Counted from the stretch's first letter, positions 8,486 to 18,542 are shown. The stretch is 64,000 bases of DNA from Sphingobacteriaceae bacterium (GCA_016715905.1 JADJXI010000004.1:1-64000), one strand, 5' to 3'. Translations and numbers: made by a program. The notes: generated from the sequence alone by a model not told the origin.

Positions 8486-11400
8486 TTATATCCTTATTCC
8501 AATCAAACAAATATCATCTACTTGTTCTAAGTCGCCTTTCCAATCGTAAAAAGCCTTTTGCAAATTTTGTTTTTGCTCTTTTATAGATTTATCATTGTTC
8601 TGCAATAATAGATTTGCTAAAGTTTTATATTTAAACTTTTTCCCTTTCGGACCTCCAAATTGATCGGCAAAACCATCAGTAAATAAATAGATGCAATCTC
8701 CTTTTTCCAATTCAAATTTTTGATCAGCAAATGTTTTTTTAGCATATTCTTCCGAAGCGGTGATGGCTTGCTTAGTTCCTTTTAATTCAATTAAATTTCC
8801 GTTACGGATAATCCAACAAGGGTTATTAGCCCCAGCAAATAAGAGCGTATTGGTATTAAAATTAATTAAACAGAATGAAATATCCATTCCGTCTTTTATT
8901 GAATTTTCTTTATCGGTGGATTTTAAATTTTTAGGTAACTCTCGGTTTAAAAAATTAAGTGCATCTGCAGGGGTATTTATTTCGGGGTTATATGCCGTTT
9001 GGTTTAGCAAGGTATTATTAAGCATGCTCATAAATGCGCCGGGCACTCCATGTCCGGTACAATCAGCAGCAGCGATTGCGAGAATGTTTTTATTTAATTG
9101 TGTGTCTTGAACATGAATCATCCAATAAAAATCGCCACTAACGATATCTTTAGGAAGGAAAAAAATAAAACTTTCAGGTACTATGTTCAATAACTCTAGT
9201 TCAGGAAATAATATAGCTTGCTGTATTCTTTGGGCATATAATATGCTGTCTTTGATGTCCCGATGAGCTTCTTCAACTTTTAATTTTTCTTCGTTTAATT
9301 CTTCGGTACGCTCATCCACTTTTTGTTCGAGTATTTTTTTAGCAACAATTAATTTTTTCTCTCTGTATTTAATAAAACCGTAAAAAGAACTTATAATAGT
9401 GATTATACACAACGTGTAAAACCAGTTTGTTCTCCAAAAAGGTGGTGCGATATGGATAATCAATTCGGCTGGTTCTTCAGCCCAAGTGCCATTGCTGTTA
9501 CCGGCTTTCACCAACAGACGATAAGTACCTGGATCAAGATTCGTAAATGTTACGGCGTGTACATTACCAATTTCAACCCAATCTTTATTAAAGCCTTCGA
9601 GTTTATAATTAAACTCGTTTAAGTTGGGGTCGGTGTAATCAGTCGCCACAAAAGAAACTGAGAAAAAGTAATCGCGGTAACTTAAATTAATTTCTTTTAT
9701 AACTGAAACGTGTTGAGGTAGGGCAAAAGGTTTGTTTTGTACACTAAAATCTGTAAAGCAAATTGTTGGGGCAGCTTTTGTTTTTGTTAGTTCTGCCGGA
9801 TTAAAATAATTTAAACCGTTTAATCCGCCAAACATTAAGCTTCCATTTGGAAGTTTGGATGTTGAATTGCTATAAAATTCTTTTCCTTGTAAACCGTCGG
9901 AAACATTATACAATGAAAAACTTTTTAGCTTAGGATTGAATTTACAAATGCCATTTAATGTTCCAAGCCAAAGATTTTCATCGAGGTCGATCAATAATCC
10001 TAACACGGCAGTTTTTAAATAAGGTATTTCCTCTGAATAATTTTCAAAAATTTCTGATTCAGGATTAAATTGGATTAAGCCTTCACTAGTGCCCAGCCAA
10101 AACATTCCTTTTTTATCAATTGCTATACTCGAAACTCCCAAGCCTAGGCCTTGTTTATTCACTATATTTAAAGGTTGACTAAAAATATTTCTTTTCGGGT
10201 TGTACTTGATTAATCCGTGAAATTGTGTTGCAATCCAAACATTTCCCTTTGAATCTTTTATCATTTGAAAAATTTTCAAATCATTATCACTAATATTTAT
10301 CCCGGTAAATTTAACTTTTCTGAATTTTCCGGACTTTGGGTACAAAATAAATAAGCCGTTTTTAATCATGGAAACCCAAATATTTTGAGCATTGTCAACT
10401 AATATTTCATCCGGCGTATCTCCCTTTAGTGAATTGCTATCATTCGCTTGAATGTAATTCACGTAACGATTTTCTTTCTCTATATATTTGAATAAACCGC
10501 CTCCATTGGTGCCAATCCACAAGTTATCATCTTGGTCTTTTTTAATGTCGGTAACGGTTGAGTTTGTTGCCAGTTTTTTTCCGTTTTTTACGGGGTCGAA
10601 TAATTCAAAAGTTCGGGTTTTCAGATTCATTTTAGAAATACCGGCAGCGGTACCCAATAAAACAGCTTCTTTATTTAATTGACAAATGGTGGTAATATGA
10701 TTGCTATGCAGGGAATGAGGATTATCGGATTGATGTTTAAAGTGTCCTAATAATAGTGATCTGGTGTCAAAGTAATTCACGCCATTTCTCCAGGTTCCGG
10801 TAAACAATACTCCATATTTGTCAATAAAAATTTTCATAGCCGTATTATCACCTAATGAATTAGGGTCGTCGGGATTGTTTTTTAAGTTAATTCTATCTAG
10901 TGTTTTTTTATCGTATCGAGTAATTCCGTTTTCGGCCGTAGCAAACCAAATTTTACCATCTGGGTCTTCGTACATATCAAATACTAAACTTACTTTTTCA
11001 AGACCGGGGATTTGTGTTCCGATGCCAGTATTGTCTTCTATTTCTCCGGTTTTAACGTTTAGTCTGCAAATACCGGCTTGCCATAAACTAATCCACAAAT
11101 AACCATCTTTGTCCATCATCATATCCCGTATACTTCCGGTATGTAATTGACCTTTTTCCTTACCTATGGTAATTTCTTTAATTTTACCTTGTTGTAAATC
11201 CAAACAAGTAATTCCCTTGTTAAAGTGTGATAACCATAAATGTCCTTCTTTGTCTAATTCAATTGATCTTATGCTGTTAGACATTAAACTCGCTTTATTT
11301 CCTTCTTCATGTCTATAGTGAGTGAATTGCATAGTATTCATATCCAACAAATCCAAACCGGCGGAAGTGGAGATGGCCATTTTGTTTTGATCAATCAATT

Positions 11401-11803
11401 TTAATTCCTTAATTACTTCACTCGATACGGAATTATCATTTATAGAATCAGGCATGAAGTAATTAATAGCGTAAGTTTTGAGGTCGATGCAAAACAATCC
11501 ACCGGCAGAAAAACCAACCCATAATTTATCATTGGGTGTAGCTAAGAGACAGTTAACATGGAATGCCGCCTCATTAATTGAATCAATTTCGGGCACAAAA
11601 GAAGTAATTTTATATCCGTCCCACTTGGCTAATCCTCCGCTTGTTCCAAACCAGATGAAACCATTTCTATCTTGCGCAATGGCATTTACAGAAATATTAG
11701 GCAGCCCATTATCGGTAGTTATTTTTTTGAAGCGAGTGTATTGAGCTTTGAGAATTACGCTAAAAAACAATAGGGCATATATAAGAGAGCATCTTATTTT
11801 CAT
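8486..11803 (-). CDS. Two-component-propeller sensor with Y_Y_Y domain and SpoIIE phosphatase
   Basis: The protein is about 1105 residues from the ATG at 11803. I prefer that start to a TTG 39 bases upstream because it gives a clean signal peptide (RCSLIYALLFFSVILKAQ). A large periplasmic region carries many Reg_prop beta-propeller repeats ('GFIWFGTSGGLAKWDG', 'DNLWIGTNGGGLFKY'). A Y_Y_Y domain ('NYKLEGFNKDWVEIG') follows, then a transmembrane helix, a coiled coil and the 'DSILYAQRIQQAI' linker. The C-terminal ~240 residues form a SpoIIE/PP2C domain with metal-binding acidic motifs 'ADCTGHGVPGAFMS' and 'YLFTDGFADQFGG', so it should be an active serine/threonine phosphatase. It likely turns a periplasmic signal into dephosphorylation of a STAS-type protein; target unknown. 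Confidence 0.9.
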   Translation of the reverse strand: MKIRCSLIYALLFFSVILKAQYTRFKKITTDNGLPNISVNAIAQDRNGFIWFGTSGGLAKWDGYKITSFVPEIDSINEAAFHVNCLLATPNDKLWVGFSAGGLFCIDLKTYAINYFMPDSINDNSVSSEVIKELKLIDQNKMAISTSAGLDLLDMNTMQFTHYRHEEGNKASLMSNSIRSIELDKEGHLWLSHFNKGITCLDLQQGKIKEITIGKEKGQLHTGSIRDMMMDKDGYLWISLWQAGICRLNVKTGEIEDNTGIGTQIPGLEKVSLVFDMYEDPDGKIWFATAENGITRYDKKTLDRINLKNNPDDPNSLGDNTAMKIFIDKYGVLFTGTWRNGVNYFDTRSLLLGHFKHQSDNPHSLHSNHITTICQLNKEAVLLGTAAGISKMNLKTRTFELFDPVKNGKKLATNSTVTDIKKDQDDNLWIGTNGGGLFKYIEKENRYVNYIQANDSNSLKGDTPDEILVDNAQNIWVSMIKNGLFILYPKSGKFRKVKFTGINISDNDLKIFQMIKDSKGNVWIATQFHGLIKYNPKRNIFSQPLNIVNKQGLGLGVSSIAIDKKGMFWLGTSEGLIQFNPESEIFENYSEEIPYLKTAVLGLLIDLDENLWLGTLNGICKFNPKLKSFSLYNVSDGLQGKEFYSNSTSKLPNGSLMFGGLNGLNYFNPAELTKTKAAPTICFTDFSVQNKPFALPQHVSVIKEINLSYRDYFFSVSFVATDYTDPNLNEFNYKLEGFNKDWVEIGNVHAVTFTNLDPGTYRLLVKAGNSNGTWAEEPAELIIHIAPPFWRTNWFYTLCIITIISSFYGFIKYREKKLIVAKKILEQKVDERTEELNEEKLKVEEAHRDIKDSILYAQRIQQAILFPELELLNIVPESFIFFLPKDIVSGDFYWMIHVQDTQLNKNILAIAAADCTGHGVPGAFMSMLNNTLLNQTAYNPEINTPADALNFLNRELPKNLKSTDKENSIKDGMDISFCLINFNTNTLLFAGANNPCWIIRNGNLIELKGTKQAITASEEYAKKTFADQKFELEKGDCIYLFTDGFADQFGGPKGKKFKYKTLANLLLQNNDKSIKEQKQNLQKAFYDWKGDLEQVDDICLIGIRI

Positions 11804-11886
11804 TAGTCTATCAAATTTTGTCAAAAAAATCGGATTGAACAAACCGGTTGGCTCATATTTACATTATAATTATTAATTTTACTCAT

Positions 11887-13038
11887 ATGAGGCATATTTA
11901 TAAAATTATTTCAAGTCTGATTTTTTGGGGTCATATACTTTTGGCGCAACCTGCATCATTTTCTTTTCAGGTAAATGGCACTGTTCCTGCAGGATTTACA
12001 ACTGCTTTAAATATTGCCGGGCAGAAATGGAGTGATTATTTACAAATAACTGTGCCAATAAAAGTAAATGTATTTACCGTTAATTCAGGTTTATTGCCGT
12101 TTTCGGCGATTACTATTTCTAATGGAGATAAAGATTTTTTGAATGCTCCGGTTTCTAATACGCTTTATCCATCTGCGCTTGCGAATCAATTAGCGGGTAT
12201 TGAAACAAATTCCGGCGAGTATGATATGGATATTTATTTCAATTTGGCATCCGGATATTATTATGGTACCGGTAAACCTTCCATTTCCGAAAAAGACTTT
12301 ATCAGTACTGCTATGCATGAAATAGGGCATGGCTTGGGTTTTTATAGTGATGGATATGTAACGAATGGAGGATTGGGATCTTTTGGTAATGTGCCACAAT
12401 CAGTTATTTTTCCGTTAACACCTTCATTTCCTTGGAAGGGACAGGAGGGAGTTCCAACTATTTTTGATAAATATATTATTAAACAATCGGGTAGTTCTTT
12501 AGTGGGAATTGCAGCACAAAATTCGCAGGCACTTGGCGATAGTATAAAAAACAATGCGCATTATTTTAACGGACCCTTATTTGCCAATGCTTCGCATTCT
12601 AATACACCCATTCGTTTATCGGGAGGAGCTGGAACTTATACCATGGGCGTTGATTTGTTGCATATACACGATTCGTATGCTAACACGATTATGTCTTATT
12701 ATTGGGGAAATGGAGATACGGTAAGAATACCGGGTCCATGGGAACTGGGCTTATTAAAAGAAATAGGTTGGAATTTAAAACCTATTGGCTTAGCGGAAAA
12801 AGAAATTTCGGAGTTGAATTATTTTTATCCTAATCCGGCTTCGGAGCAAATTAATTTTGCGGGTAAGGGGGCTGAACAGTTTTCAATTTATAATATGAAG
12901 GGTGAATTAGTGTTGAATGAAAATATGATTTTGGAAAGCGCAAAAGTTGATGTTTCAACTTTTCCGAAAGGCATGTATTTTGTAAGAGTAAACTTTAAGA
13001 ATGGAAATTCCATTCAAAGAAAAGTACTGATACAGTAG
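11887..13038 (+). CDS. Secreted zinc-metalloprotease-like protein with T9SS sorting domain
   Basis: From the ATG at 11887 the product is 383 residues with a signal peptide ending near 'GHILLAQP'. A TTG 39 bases upstream stays in frame but would add residues ahead of the signal peptide. The central motif 'STAMHEIGHGLGFYSDG' contains HExxHxxGF, a zincin-type zinc site, so it is probably a secreted peptidase. The C-terminal ~75 residues ('FYPNPASEQINFAGKG' to 'GNSIQRKVLIQ') form a type A T9SS sorting domain, so export across the outer membrane by T9SS is expected. It diverges from the sensor phosphatase gene; the two starts are 83 bases apart. Confidence 0.85.
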   Translation: MRHIYKIISSLIFWGHILLAQPASFSFQVNGTVPAGFTTALNIAGQKWSDYLQITVPIKVNVFTVNSGLLPFSAITISNGDKDFLNAPVSNTLYPSALANQLAGIETNSGEYDMDIYFNLASGYYYGTGKPSISEKDFISTAMHEIGHGLGFYSDGYVTNGGLGSFGNVPQSVIFPLTPSFPWKGQEGVPTIFDKYIIKQSGSSLVGIAAQNSQALGDSIKNNAHYFNGPLFANASHSNTPIRLSGGAGTYTMGVDLLHIHDSYANTIMSYYWGNGDTVRIPGPWELGLLKEIGWNLKPIGLAEKEISELNYFYPNPASEQINFAGKGAEQFSIYNMKGELVLNENMILESAKVDVSTFPKGMYFVRVNFKNGNSIQRKVLIQ

Positions 13039-13050
13039 AATTAATAAATT

Positions 13051-14043
13051 TTACCAACCCAAAATCCAGGCAAAAATCAAAGGTGCAACAATAGTAGCAT
13101 CACTTTCAACAATAAATTTAGGTGTATTAATATCTAATTTTCCCCATGTAATTTTTTCATTGGGCACGGCGCCTGAATAAGAACCGTACGAAGTGGTAGA
13201 GTCAGATATTTGGCAAAAGTATGACCAAAACGGAATGTTTTCCATTTCCATGTCTTGATACAACATCGGGACAACACAAATAGGAAAATCGCCGGCTATG
13301 CCACCGCCAATTTGAAAAAAGCCAACGCCTTTACCCGAACTATTTTTCACGTACCAATCGGCAAGCCAGGCCATATATTCTATTCCGGATTTCATGGTGC
13401 TTGCTTTAATTTCGTTTTTGATTACATAAGAAGCGAAAATATTTCCCATGGTGCTATCTTCCCAACCCGGCACAATAATAGGTAAGTTTTTTTCTGCTGC
13501 AGCAAGCATCCAGCTATCTTTTGGATCGATTTCGTAATACTGTTTAAGTTCTCCGCTATTTAATATTTTATACATGAATTCGTGAGGAAAAAATCGTTCG
13601 CCTTTGGTGTCTGCATCTTTCCATACCTTATGAATGTGTTTTTGCAAGCGACGAAAAGCTTCTTCTTCCGGAATGCAAGTATCCGTAACGCGGTTGTAAT
13701 GATTTTCCAGTAAATCCCATTCATCTTGTGGAGATAAATCTCTGTAATTAGGCACTCTTTTGTAATGGCTGTGAGCCACTAAATTCATAATATCTTCTTC
13801 CAGATTAGCGCCGGTACATGAAATGATATCTACTTTTCCTTGACGAATCATTTCGGCCAAAGATTTACCTAATTCAGCCGTGCTCATTGCTCCAGCCAGC
13901 GTAACCATCATTTTCCCACCTTCTGTTAGGTGAGTTTCATAACCGGTTGCAGCATCTACCAATGCAGCTGCATTAAAATGTTTATAATGATTAGCTATAA
14001 AGTTTGAAACCGGGCCTTTATTTGATACAGCTGAATTTTTCAT
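13051..14043 (-). CDS. Deoxyhypusine-synthase-family enzyme (likely polyamine aminobutyl transferase)
   Basis: The 330-residue protein belongs to the deoxyhypusine synthase family. Matches include the N-terminal 'MMVTLAGAMSTAELGKSL', 'ISCTGANLEEDIMNLVAH', 'PIIVPGWEDSTMGNIFAS', 'GVGFFQIGGGIAGDFPI' and the C-terminal 'AVPNEKITWGKLD'. The lysine of the WGK motif, here about K302, is the residue that forms the enzyme-imine intermediate in the eukaryotic enzyme and is present. Bacteria lack eIF5A, the normal substrate, so this copy more likely moves an aminobutyl group between polyamines (homospermidine-synthase-like). That is inferred from family knowledge. It is probably monocistronic, with a TATCTTTG element 18 bases upstream. 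Confidence 0.88.
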   Translation of the reverse strand: MKNSAVSNKGPVSNFIANHYKHFNAAALVDAATGYETHLTEGGKMMVTLAGAMSTAELGKSLAEMIRQGKVDIISCTGANLEEDIMNLVAHSHYKRVPNYRDLSPQDEWDLLENHYNRVTDTCIPEEEAFRRLQKHIHKVWKDADTKGERFFPHEFMYKILNSGELKQYYEIDPKDSWMLAAAEKNLPIIVPGWEDSTMGNIFASYVIKNEIKASTMKSGIEYMAWLADWYVKNSSGKGVGFFQIGGGIAGDFPICVVPMLYQDMEMENIPFWSYFCQISDSTTSYGSYSGAVPNEKITWGKLDINTPKFIVESDATIVAPLIFAWILGW

Positions 14044-14061
14044 AGATTTAAATTAAAGCGA

Positions 14062-14069
14062 CAAAGATA
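14062..14069 (-). promoter_or_regulatory. Putative -7 element TATCTTTG
   Basis: The minus strand reads TATCTTTG (TAnnTTTG) 18 bases before the ATG of the deoxyhypusine-synthase-like gene. The nearest upstream TTG is 27 bases away, longer than the usual 17-23, so only the -7 part is convincing. Confidence 0.4.
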
Positions 14070-14088
14070 AAAAATTAATGGGATATTA

Positions 14089-14820
14089 TTAATTTTCAAT
14101 TGTGCCGAGCGACTTTATTGCGGTTCTGTATTTTTTCTTTTTAATAAGGTAGTAATTAATATCATTTCTAAAATAACCGAGTGAAAAACGAATGCCAAAC
14201 AAGTAATAAAATCCATCAATAACGGATATATTACTTTGCCGAAGGCCTACCGAAGTAACCACGCCAAGCCAACTGAGCGGTTTCCCTATAAATGAAAAAC
14301 CGGCTGTTGCAATATAAGCTCTGGCCTGGACATTTTTAATATTCACCAGGTTTTTATCGATATTACGTTCTTTATACATTCCTGTGCCTAATTCAAACGG
14401 AAATTGAAACTCAAAATACCTTTTATTGATAAGTACATATTGATAATAGAAAGTTGCGTATTGTATGTTAATATATTCCTTCGTTTCTATTCCATCAACA
14501 AAATTACGGTAACCGGCACGTGTTTTTGGTGTAGAAAAATAATAGCCTAATGCAAAAACATGTTTTTCGTTTATTAGCACTCCCAGTTGTGGTCCGAAAA
14601 AATTTACGATATGCGGATTTCCTAAAGAATTACGTTCAGAGTATTTTAAATGTAACCTGAATTTTCGAAATCTGTAAATGTAGTTAGAGTCAGATTCGAG
14701 TTTTGTTTTTAAGGAATCTATAATTTTTAGCCTCGCTTCGTTTTGGGAAAAACAAATTCCGTTAAGCAGGATAATAAAAAATATTAAAATCGGATAACTA
14801 CGATATGGTATCCTGTTCAT
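14089..14820 (-). CDS. Exported beta-barrel-like protein of unknown function
   Basis: The frame is open from 14856, but the ATG at 14820 (or the adjacent one at 14823) is the natural start. It gives a positively charged N-terminus and a signal peptide ('SYPILIFFIILLNGICFSQ'). The mature part of about 220 residues has many alternating aromatic strands ('YYFSTPKTRAGYRNF', 'YINIQYATFYYQYVLI'), typical of an outer-membrane barrel. No enzyme motif is seen. Its start overlaps the end of the MMPL exporter gene by about 23 bases, so the two are probably translationally coupled. It may be an outer-membrane component working with that exporter (inference). Confidence 0.65.
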   Translation of the reverse strand: MNRIPYRSYPILIFFIILLNGICFSQNEARLKIIDSLKTKLESDSNYIYRFRKFRLHLKYSERNSLGNPHIVNFFGPQLGVLINEKHVFALGYYFSTPKTRAGYRNFVDGIETKEYINIQYATFYYQYVLINKRYFEFQFPFELGTGMYKERNIDKNLVNIKNVQARAYIATAGFSFIGKPLSWLGVVTSVGLRQSNISVIDGFYYLFGIRFSLGYFRNDINYYLIKKKKYRTAIKSLGTIEN

Positions 14821-17221
14821 CATCCTTTTCTTCCACCATAGATTCGGTATCCACAATTATACCTTCGCTATTGATGAATTTTTTGTCGGTTAATCTTTTT
14901 TCCAAAGAAAGTAAAAAGGCCGGAAGAAGAACAAGGTTTGCGCAATAAGCAACAATTAATGTAAAAGAAATTAGTAGGCCCAGGGCTTGTGTTCCGCCAA
15001 AACCTGACAAAGCAAACATGCCAAATCCAAAAAATAAAACAATTGCCGTGTATACCATACTAATGCCGGTTTCGCTGATGGTAAGTCTTACGGCTTCGCC
15101 AATGCTTAATTTATTTTTCTTTATTTCATGCCGGTATTTGGTTAAAAAGTATAATGTACCGTCGCTGCTTATACCAAACGCTATACTGAAAACCAAAATG
15201 GTACTTGGTTTTAAATAAATATTTAAATACCCCATTAACCCGGCAGTAATTATTAGGGCCACTAAACTAGGTATGGTAGCAATGATAATCATTCGTAGAC
15301 TAGTAAATAATGTGACCATAAAAGCTGCGATTAAAATGATGGCCAGGCCTACACTTTGAATTAAGTTGTTTACTAAAAACTCATTTCCTTTAAGAAACAC
15401 AATGCAAAAACCGGTTAAGCTAACATGATACTGATTTTCTTTCGCTTCCCATTCCTTTTCATCTTCGTTGTAATTGAAAACGGTATCTAACCTGGGTTTT
15501 AAATTTTCTGATATTTCTTTTACACGGGTTGAGCCGCAATCCGCTATTTGCACACTAATTCGAGTGTAACGCTGAGAGCTATCTAAAAAGGAGGAAAGCT
15601 GGTTCTTTTTTTCTTTTTCTTCTTTGATATATTCCGCAATAGTTTTTAATTCGGTGATGGAGGGTAATTTGTAAAATTTAGGTTCTCCGCCTTTGTAACT
15701 TTGATAGAGGAATTTAGCACCTTCGGCTATCGAAACCGGCCTCGAAAATTCATCGTATTGAGAAATTAATTTTTGAGCTCTATGGATTTTGTACAAACAT
15801 CTGGCATTATCACTAAATACGCCTTTATCTTTTTTGGTATCAATTAAAATTTCAAAAGGTAAAACTCCGCCAAATTTGTTTTCAAAATATTTTAGATCCT
15901 GAATTAAAATATCTGTTTTAGGTATGTCATCTACAACATATCCAAATGCTTTTATTTTTAACAGGCCTACTATGCTTAAAATGCTTATGATTGTTACTGT
16001 AACATAAATTGATTTGCGGTGATATTTTGTAATGTAGGCCACTTTATCTAATACCAGCGTTAATCTTTCGCCGTCGAGGTGACGCAAATGTTTGGCATTT
16101 GGTGGAGACAGATAACTGAAAATAGCCGGAACTAATACCACTGAATAAATAAATGTGGCCATTACATTAATGGCTGCCACCATACCAAATTCATACAAAA
16201 CACGATTTTGAATAGTGCAAAAAACGGCGAATCCAATGGAGGTAGTGATATTAGCGAAAAATAAAGAGGCGCTTGCTCTTTGAATAGCTAAATGTAGCGC
16301 TTTAGCCTGGGTTTTTCCCAAGGCGATTTCTGTGTGGTATTTATTAAGAACCAAAATACAGTTTGGCACTCCTATCACAATAATTAATGGCGGAATTAAT
16401 CCGGATAAAACGGATAGTTTATATCCGAACAATACGATGGTACCCATTGCGGTTACAACGCCCACCATGATGATGATTAAAGAAAAGACTACAGGAAATG
16501 CAGACCGGAAAAAGATAAATAATAAAATGGCTGTAACCACCAAAGCTGCAATCAAAAAGAAAACCATTTCATTTCTGATTTTACGCATTACTGTGGTTCT
16601 GATAAATGGTAAACCTGAAGAATGGGTGTCAACTTCAGTAGATTCGTTGAAAGAATTTATTTGTTTTTTAATGTCATCAACTATATCGATTCTGTTCTTG
16701 GTGTTTAATATTTTTTCATTGAAAGTAATCGCCATTAACGATGAGTTTGTTTTTTGATTATATACAATGCCATCGTAAAAAGGTAATTCTTTTACGTTTC
16801 TTAAATAAGCATCTAACTCTTTCTGATTTTTGGGTTGATTTCCTGAAAGCGGAATAAATTCAAATTTGCCCAGAGAATCGTTTAATAATAAATCGTTGAT
16901 ACGAGCAATAGAAACAACCGTTTTAATCCCATTCAATGCCTTTATATCATTTCCTAATTTAGCCCAGGCATTATAATTAGAAAGCGATTTTAATTTTTCA
17001 CTTTCAACTCCAACAACTAGTATGGTACCGTCTAATCCAAATTTCTTTTTAAAGAATTCATATTCTATACTTGTTGTGTCGTCATCGGGTAAAAGTTTAG
17101 CAAAGTGATAATCTTGCTCAATTTTAGTAGCGAAATAGCCCATAAAAATTGTAATCAATCCAATTGTAATGATTAACGGCAATCTTTGCTTAAGAATAAA
17201 ATAAGCTATTCGTTTTAACAT
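14798..17221 (-). CDS. MMPL/HAE3-type RND superfamily transporter
   Basis: At 807 residues this is a patched/MMPL-like RND protein. An N-terminal transmembrane helix is followed by a large periplasmic loop (about residues 45-210) and a five-to-six-helix block ('LIAALVVTAILLFIFF', 'VLSGLIPPLIIVIGVP'). The same layout then repeats, with a second loop from about residue 410 and a C-terminal helix block. Such proteins export hydrophobic or amphiphilic molecules, lipids or hopanoids using the proton gradient; the substrate here cannot be told. The cytoplasmic tail is acidic. It overlaps the downstream barrel-like gene, and the phosphatase/methyltransferase pair lies upstream on the same strand. 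Confidence 0.88.
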   Translation of the reverse strand: MLKRIAYFILKQRLPLIITIGLITIFMGYFATKIEQDYHFAKLLPDDDTTSIEYEFFKKKFGLDGTILVVGVESEKLKSLSNYNAWAKLGNDIKALNGIKTVVSIARINDLLLNDSLGKFEFIPLSGNQPKNQKELDAYLRNVKELPFYDGIVYNQKTNSSLMAITFNEKILNTKNRIDIVDDIKKQINSFNESTEVDTHSSGLPFIRTTVMRKIRNEMVFFLIAALVVTAILLFIFFRSAFPVVFSLIIIMVGVVTAMGTIVLFGYKLSVLSGLIPPLIIVIGVPNCILVLNKYHTEIALGKTQAKALHLAIQRASASLFFANITTSIGFAVFCTIQNRVLYEFGMVAAINVMATFIYSVVLVPAIFSYLSPPNAKHLRHLDGERLTLVLDKVAYITKYHRKSIYVTVTIISILSIVGLLKIKAFGYVVDDIPKTDILIQDLKYFENKFGGVLPFEILIDTKKDKGVFSDNARCLYKIHRAQKLISQYDEFSRPVSIAEGAKFLYQSYKGGEPKFYKLPSITELKTIAEYIKEEKEKKNQLSSFLDSSQRYTRISVQIADCGSTRVKEISENLKPRLDTVFNYNEDEKEWEAKENQYHVSLTGFCIVFLKGNEFLVNNLIQSVGLAIILIAAFMVTLFTSLRMIIIATIPSLVALIITAGLMGYLNIYLKPSTILVFSIAFGISSDGTLYFLTKYRHEIKKNKLSIGEAVRLTISETGISMVYTAIVLFFGFGMFALSGFGGTQALGLLISFTLIVAYCANLVLLPAFLLSLEKRLTDKKFINSEGIIVDTESMVEEKDDEQDTIS

Positions 17222-17257
17222 AAAATTTGAGCAAGCAAGTTAATTAAAATAGTCGAA

Positions 17258-17749
17258 TCAAAAAGACTTTTGGTGAATAAGAGGCCTCTTGTTTTTTATT
17301 CTTTCTGTTAAGATTTCACAACATCTCAACACCAATTGAAATACAGCTTCAAAGTCTTGTGCTGTGCCATAGTATGGATCCGGTACTTTTTGAGCGCTAT
17401 TATCGTGCAGTAAATCTGTTAATAAAGCTATTTGGGCCTTATTAATCTTATTGTTCATTAGATCAGCTATATTTGTTAAATTGCTTTGATCCATTGCGAA
17501 TATAAAATCAAATTCATCAAAATCACTTTCAACAAATTGCCTGGCTACCAATTGCGATAAGTCGACTCCGTTTTTTTTGGCATTTTTAATTGTTCTTGGG
17601 TCAGGCGCTTCTCCTATATGAAATGATGAGGTTCCGGCTGAATCAATCTGAATGTTCAAATTATGCTTTTGTTTTAGATCTAACATTATACCTTCCGCCA
17701 ACGGCGATCGACAAATATTTCCTAAACAAACAAAAAGAATTTTATGCAT
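17258..17749 (-). CDS. Low-molecular-weight protein-tyrosine phosphatase
   Basis: The active-site loop C8-LGNIC-R14-S (CX5R) sits at the N-terminus, as in all low-molecular-weight tyrosine phosphatases. The general-acid motif appears as 'VPDPYYG' (family DPYY/F). Length of 163 residues is normal. It should dephosphorylate phosphotyrosine on proteins in the cytoplasm; in other bacteria such enzymes often oppose BY-kinases in polysaccharide export, but no kinase gene is in this window. It starts one base after the stop of the methyltransferase gene, so the two are very likely one transcript. Confidence 0.93.
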   Translation of the reverse strand: MHKILFVCLGNICRSPLAEGIMLDLKQKHNLNIQIDSAGTSSFHIGEAPDPRTIKNAKKNGVDLSQLVARQFVESDFDEFDFIFAMDQSNLTNIADLMNNKINKAQIALLTDLLHDNSAQKVPDPYYGTAQDFEAVFQLVLRCCEILTERIKNKRPLIHQKSF

Positions 17750-17750
17750 T

Positions 17751-18512
17751 TTATTTTCTGCAAAAATAAATCATTTCACCTTTGGGTAACCTGTAGCGAT
17801 CGATAAGTTTTTCACCCAAAGTATTTACATAATCATCTACAATAACTTGAAAACCGGCCTGGGTCAATTTATCTTTATAATCCAACCCAAACAAGCGTAA
17901 ATGGTCTTTTTGCCAATAATGCTTTTCGCGATCTGCTTCAGTAATAATGTTTTTATCTTCCAACGTAGTTTCCCGTGTTGCGTCTAGCGGGACCTGAAAA
18001 ATACCCCAACCCCCGGGCCTCATAATTCTATATAACTCGCGCATACATTGATTCGCGTCATTCACGTGTTCAAGTACATGATTACAAAAAATAACATCAA
18101 AGGTATTATCTTTAAAAGGTGCACTATGTAAATCAAAATGTATATCGGCAATAGGGCTATTATAATCGCCGGTAGTGTAATCCAGATTTTCCATTTTCCG
18201 GAAGATCTTATAAAAGCATTGTTCCGGTGCAATATGAAGCACTTTATGTTTGGCAGTGAAAAAATTGGTTTTATCTTTTAAATAAAGCCACAATAGTCTG
18301 TGTCGTTCTAAAGAAAGACTACCCGGACATAAAACGTTTTTCCGTTTTGCTCTGCCTCCGTATCCGTAGGGCAAAAATTTTCTATAGGTTTTGCCCGATA
18401 TGGGGTCTTCATATCGCTTACCGTAATAAATAAATGGTGCAATTTTACTGAATATTAAACTCAGAGAAATCAGAATAGGGCGGGGGATTGTACGTAAAAG
18501 AAAGTGAAACAC
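17751..18512 (-). CDS. Class I SAM-dependent methyltransferase
   Basis: The 253-residue protein has a methyltransferase core from about residue 85. It includes 'KVLHIAPEQCFYKIF' as a variant motif I, 'FDVIFCNHVLEHV' (the motif before the catalytic pocket, Methyltransf_11 style) and 'LYRIMRPGGWGIFQVP'. The N-terminal 80 residues are basic and contain a hydrophobic segment ('LISLSLIFSKIAPFIYYG') that may attach it to the membrane. The substrate is unknown; proximity to a tyrosine phosphatase gene and membrane genes fits envelope or glycan modification, but that is inference. Motif I lacks the usual glycine-rich E/DxGxGxG, which is not rare in this subfamily. Confidence 0.85.
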   Translation of the reverse strand: MFHFLLRTIPRPILISLSLIFSKIAPFIYYGKRYEDPISGKTYRKFLPYGYGGRAKRKNVLCPGSLSLERHRLLWLYLKDKTNFFTAKHKVLHIAPEQCFYKIFRKMENLDYTTGDYNSPIADIHFDLHSAPFKDNTFDVIFCNHVLEHVNDANQCMRELYRIMRPGGWGIFQVPLDATRETTLEDKNIITEADREKHYWQKDHLRLFGLDYKDKLTQAGFQVIVDDYVNTLGEKLIDRYRLPKGEMIYFCRK

Positions 18513-18542
18513 GGCTAATTTAAAGCTGTAAAGATATAGTTT

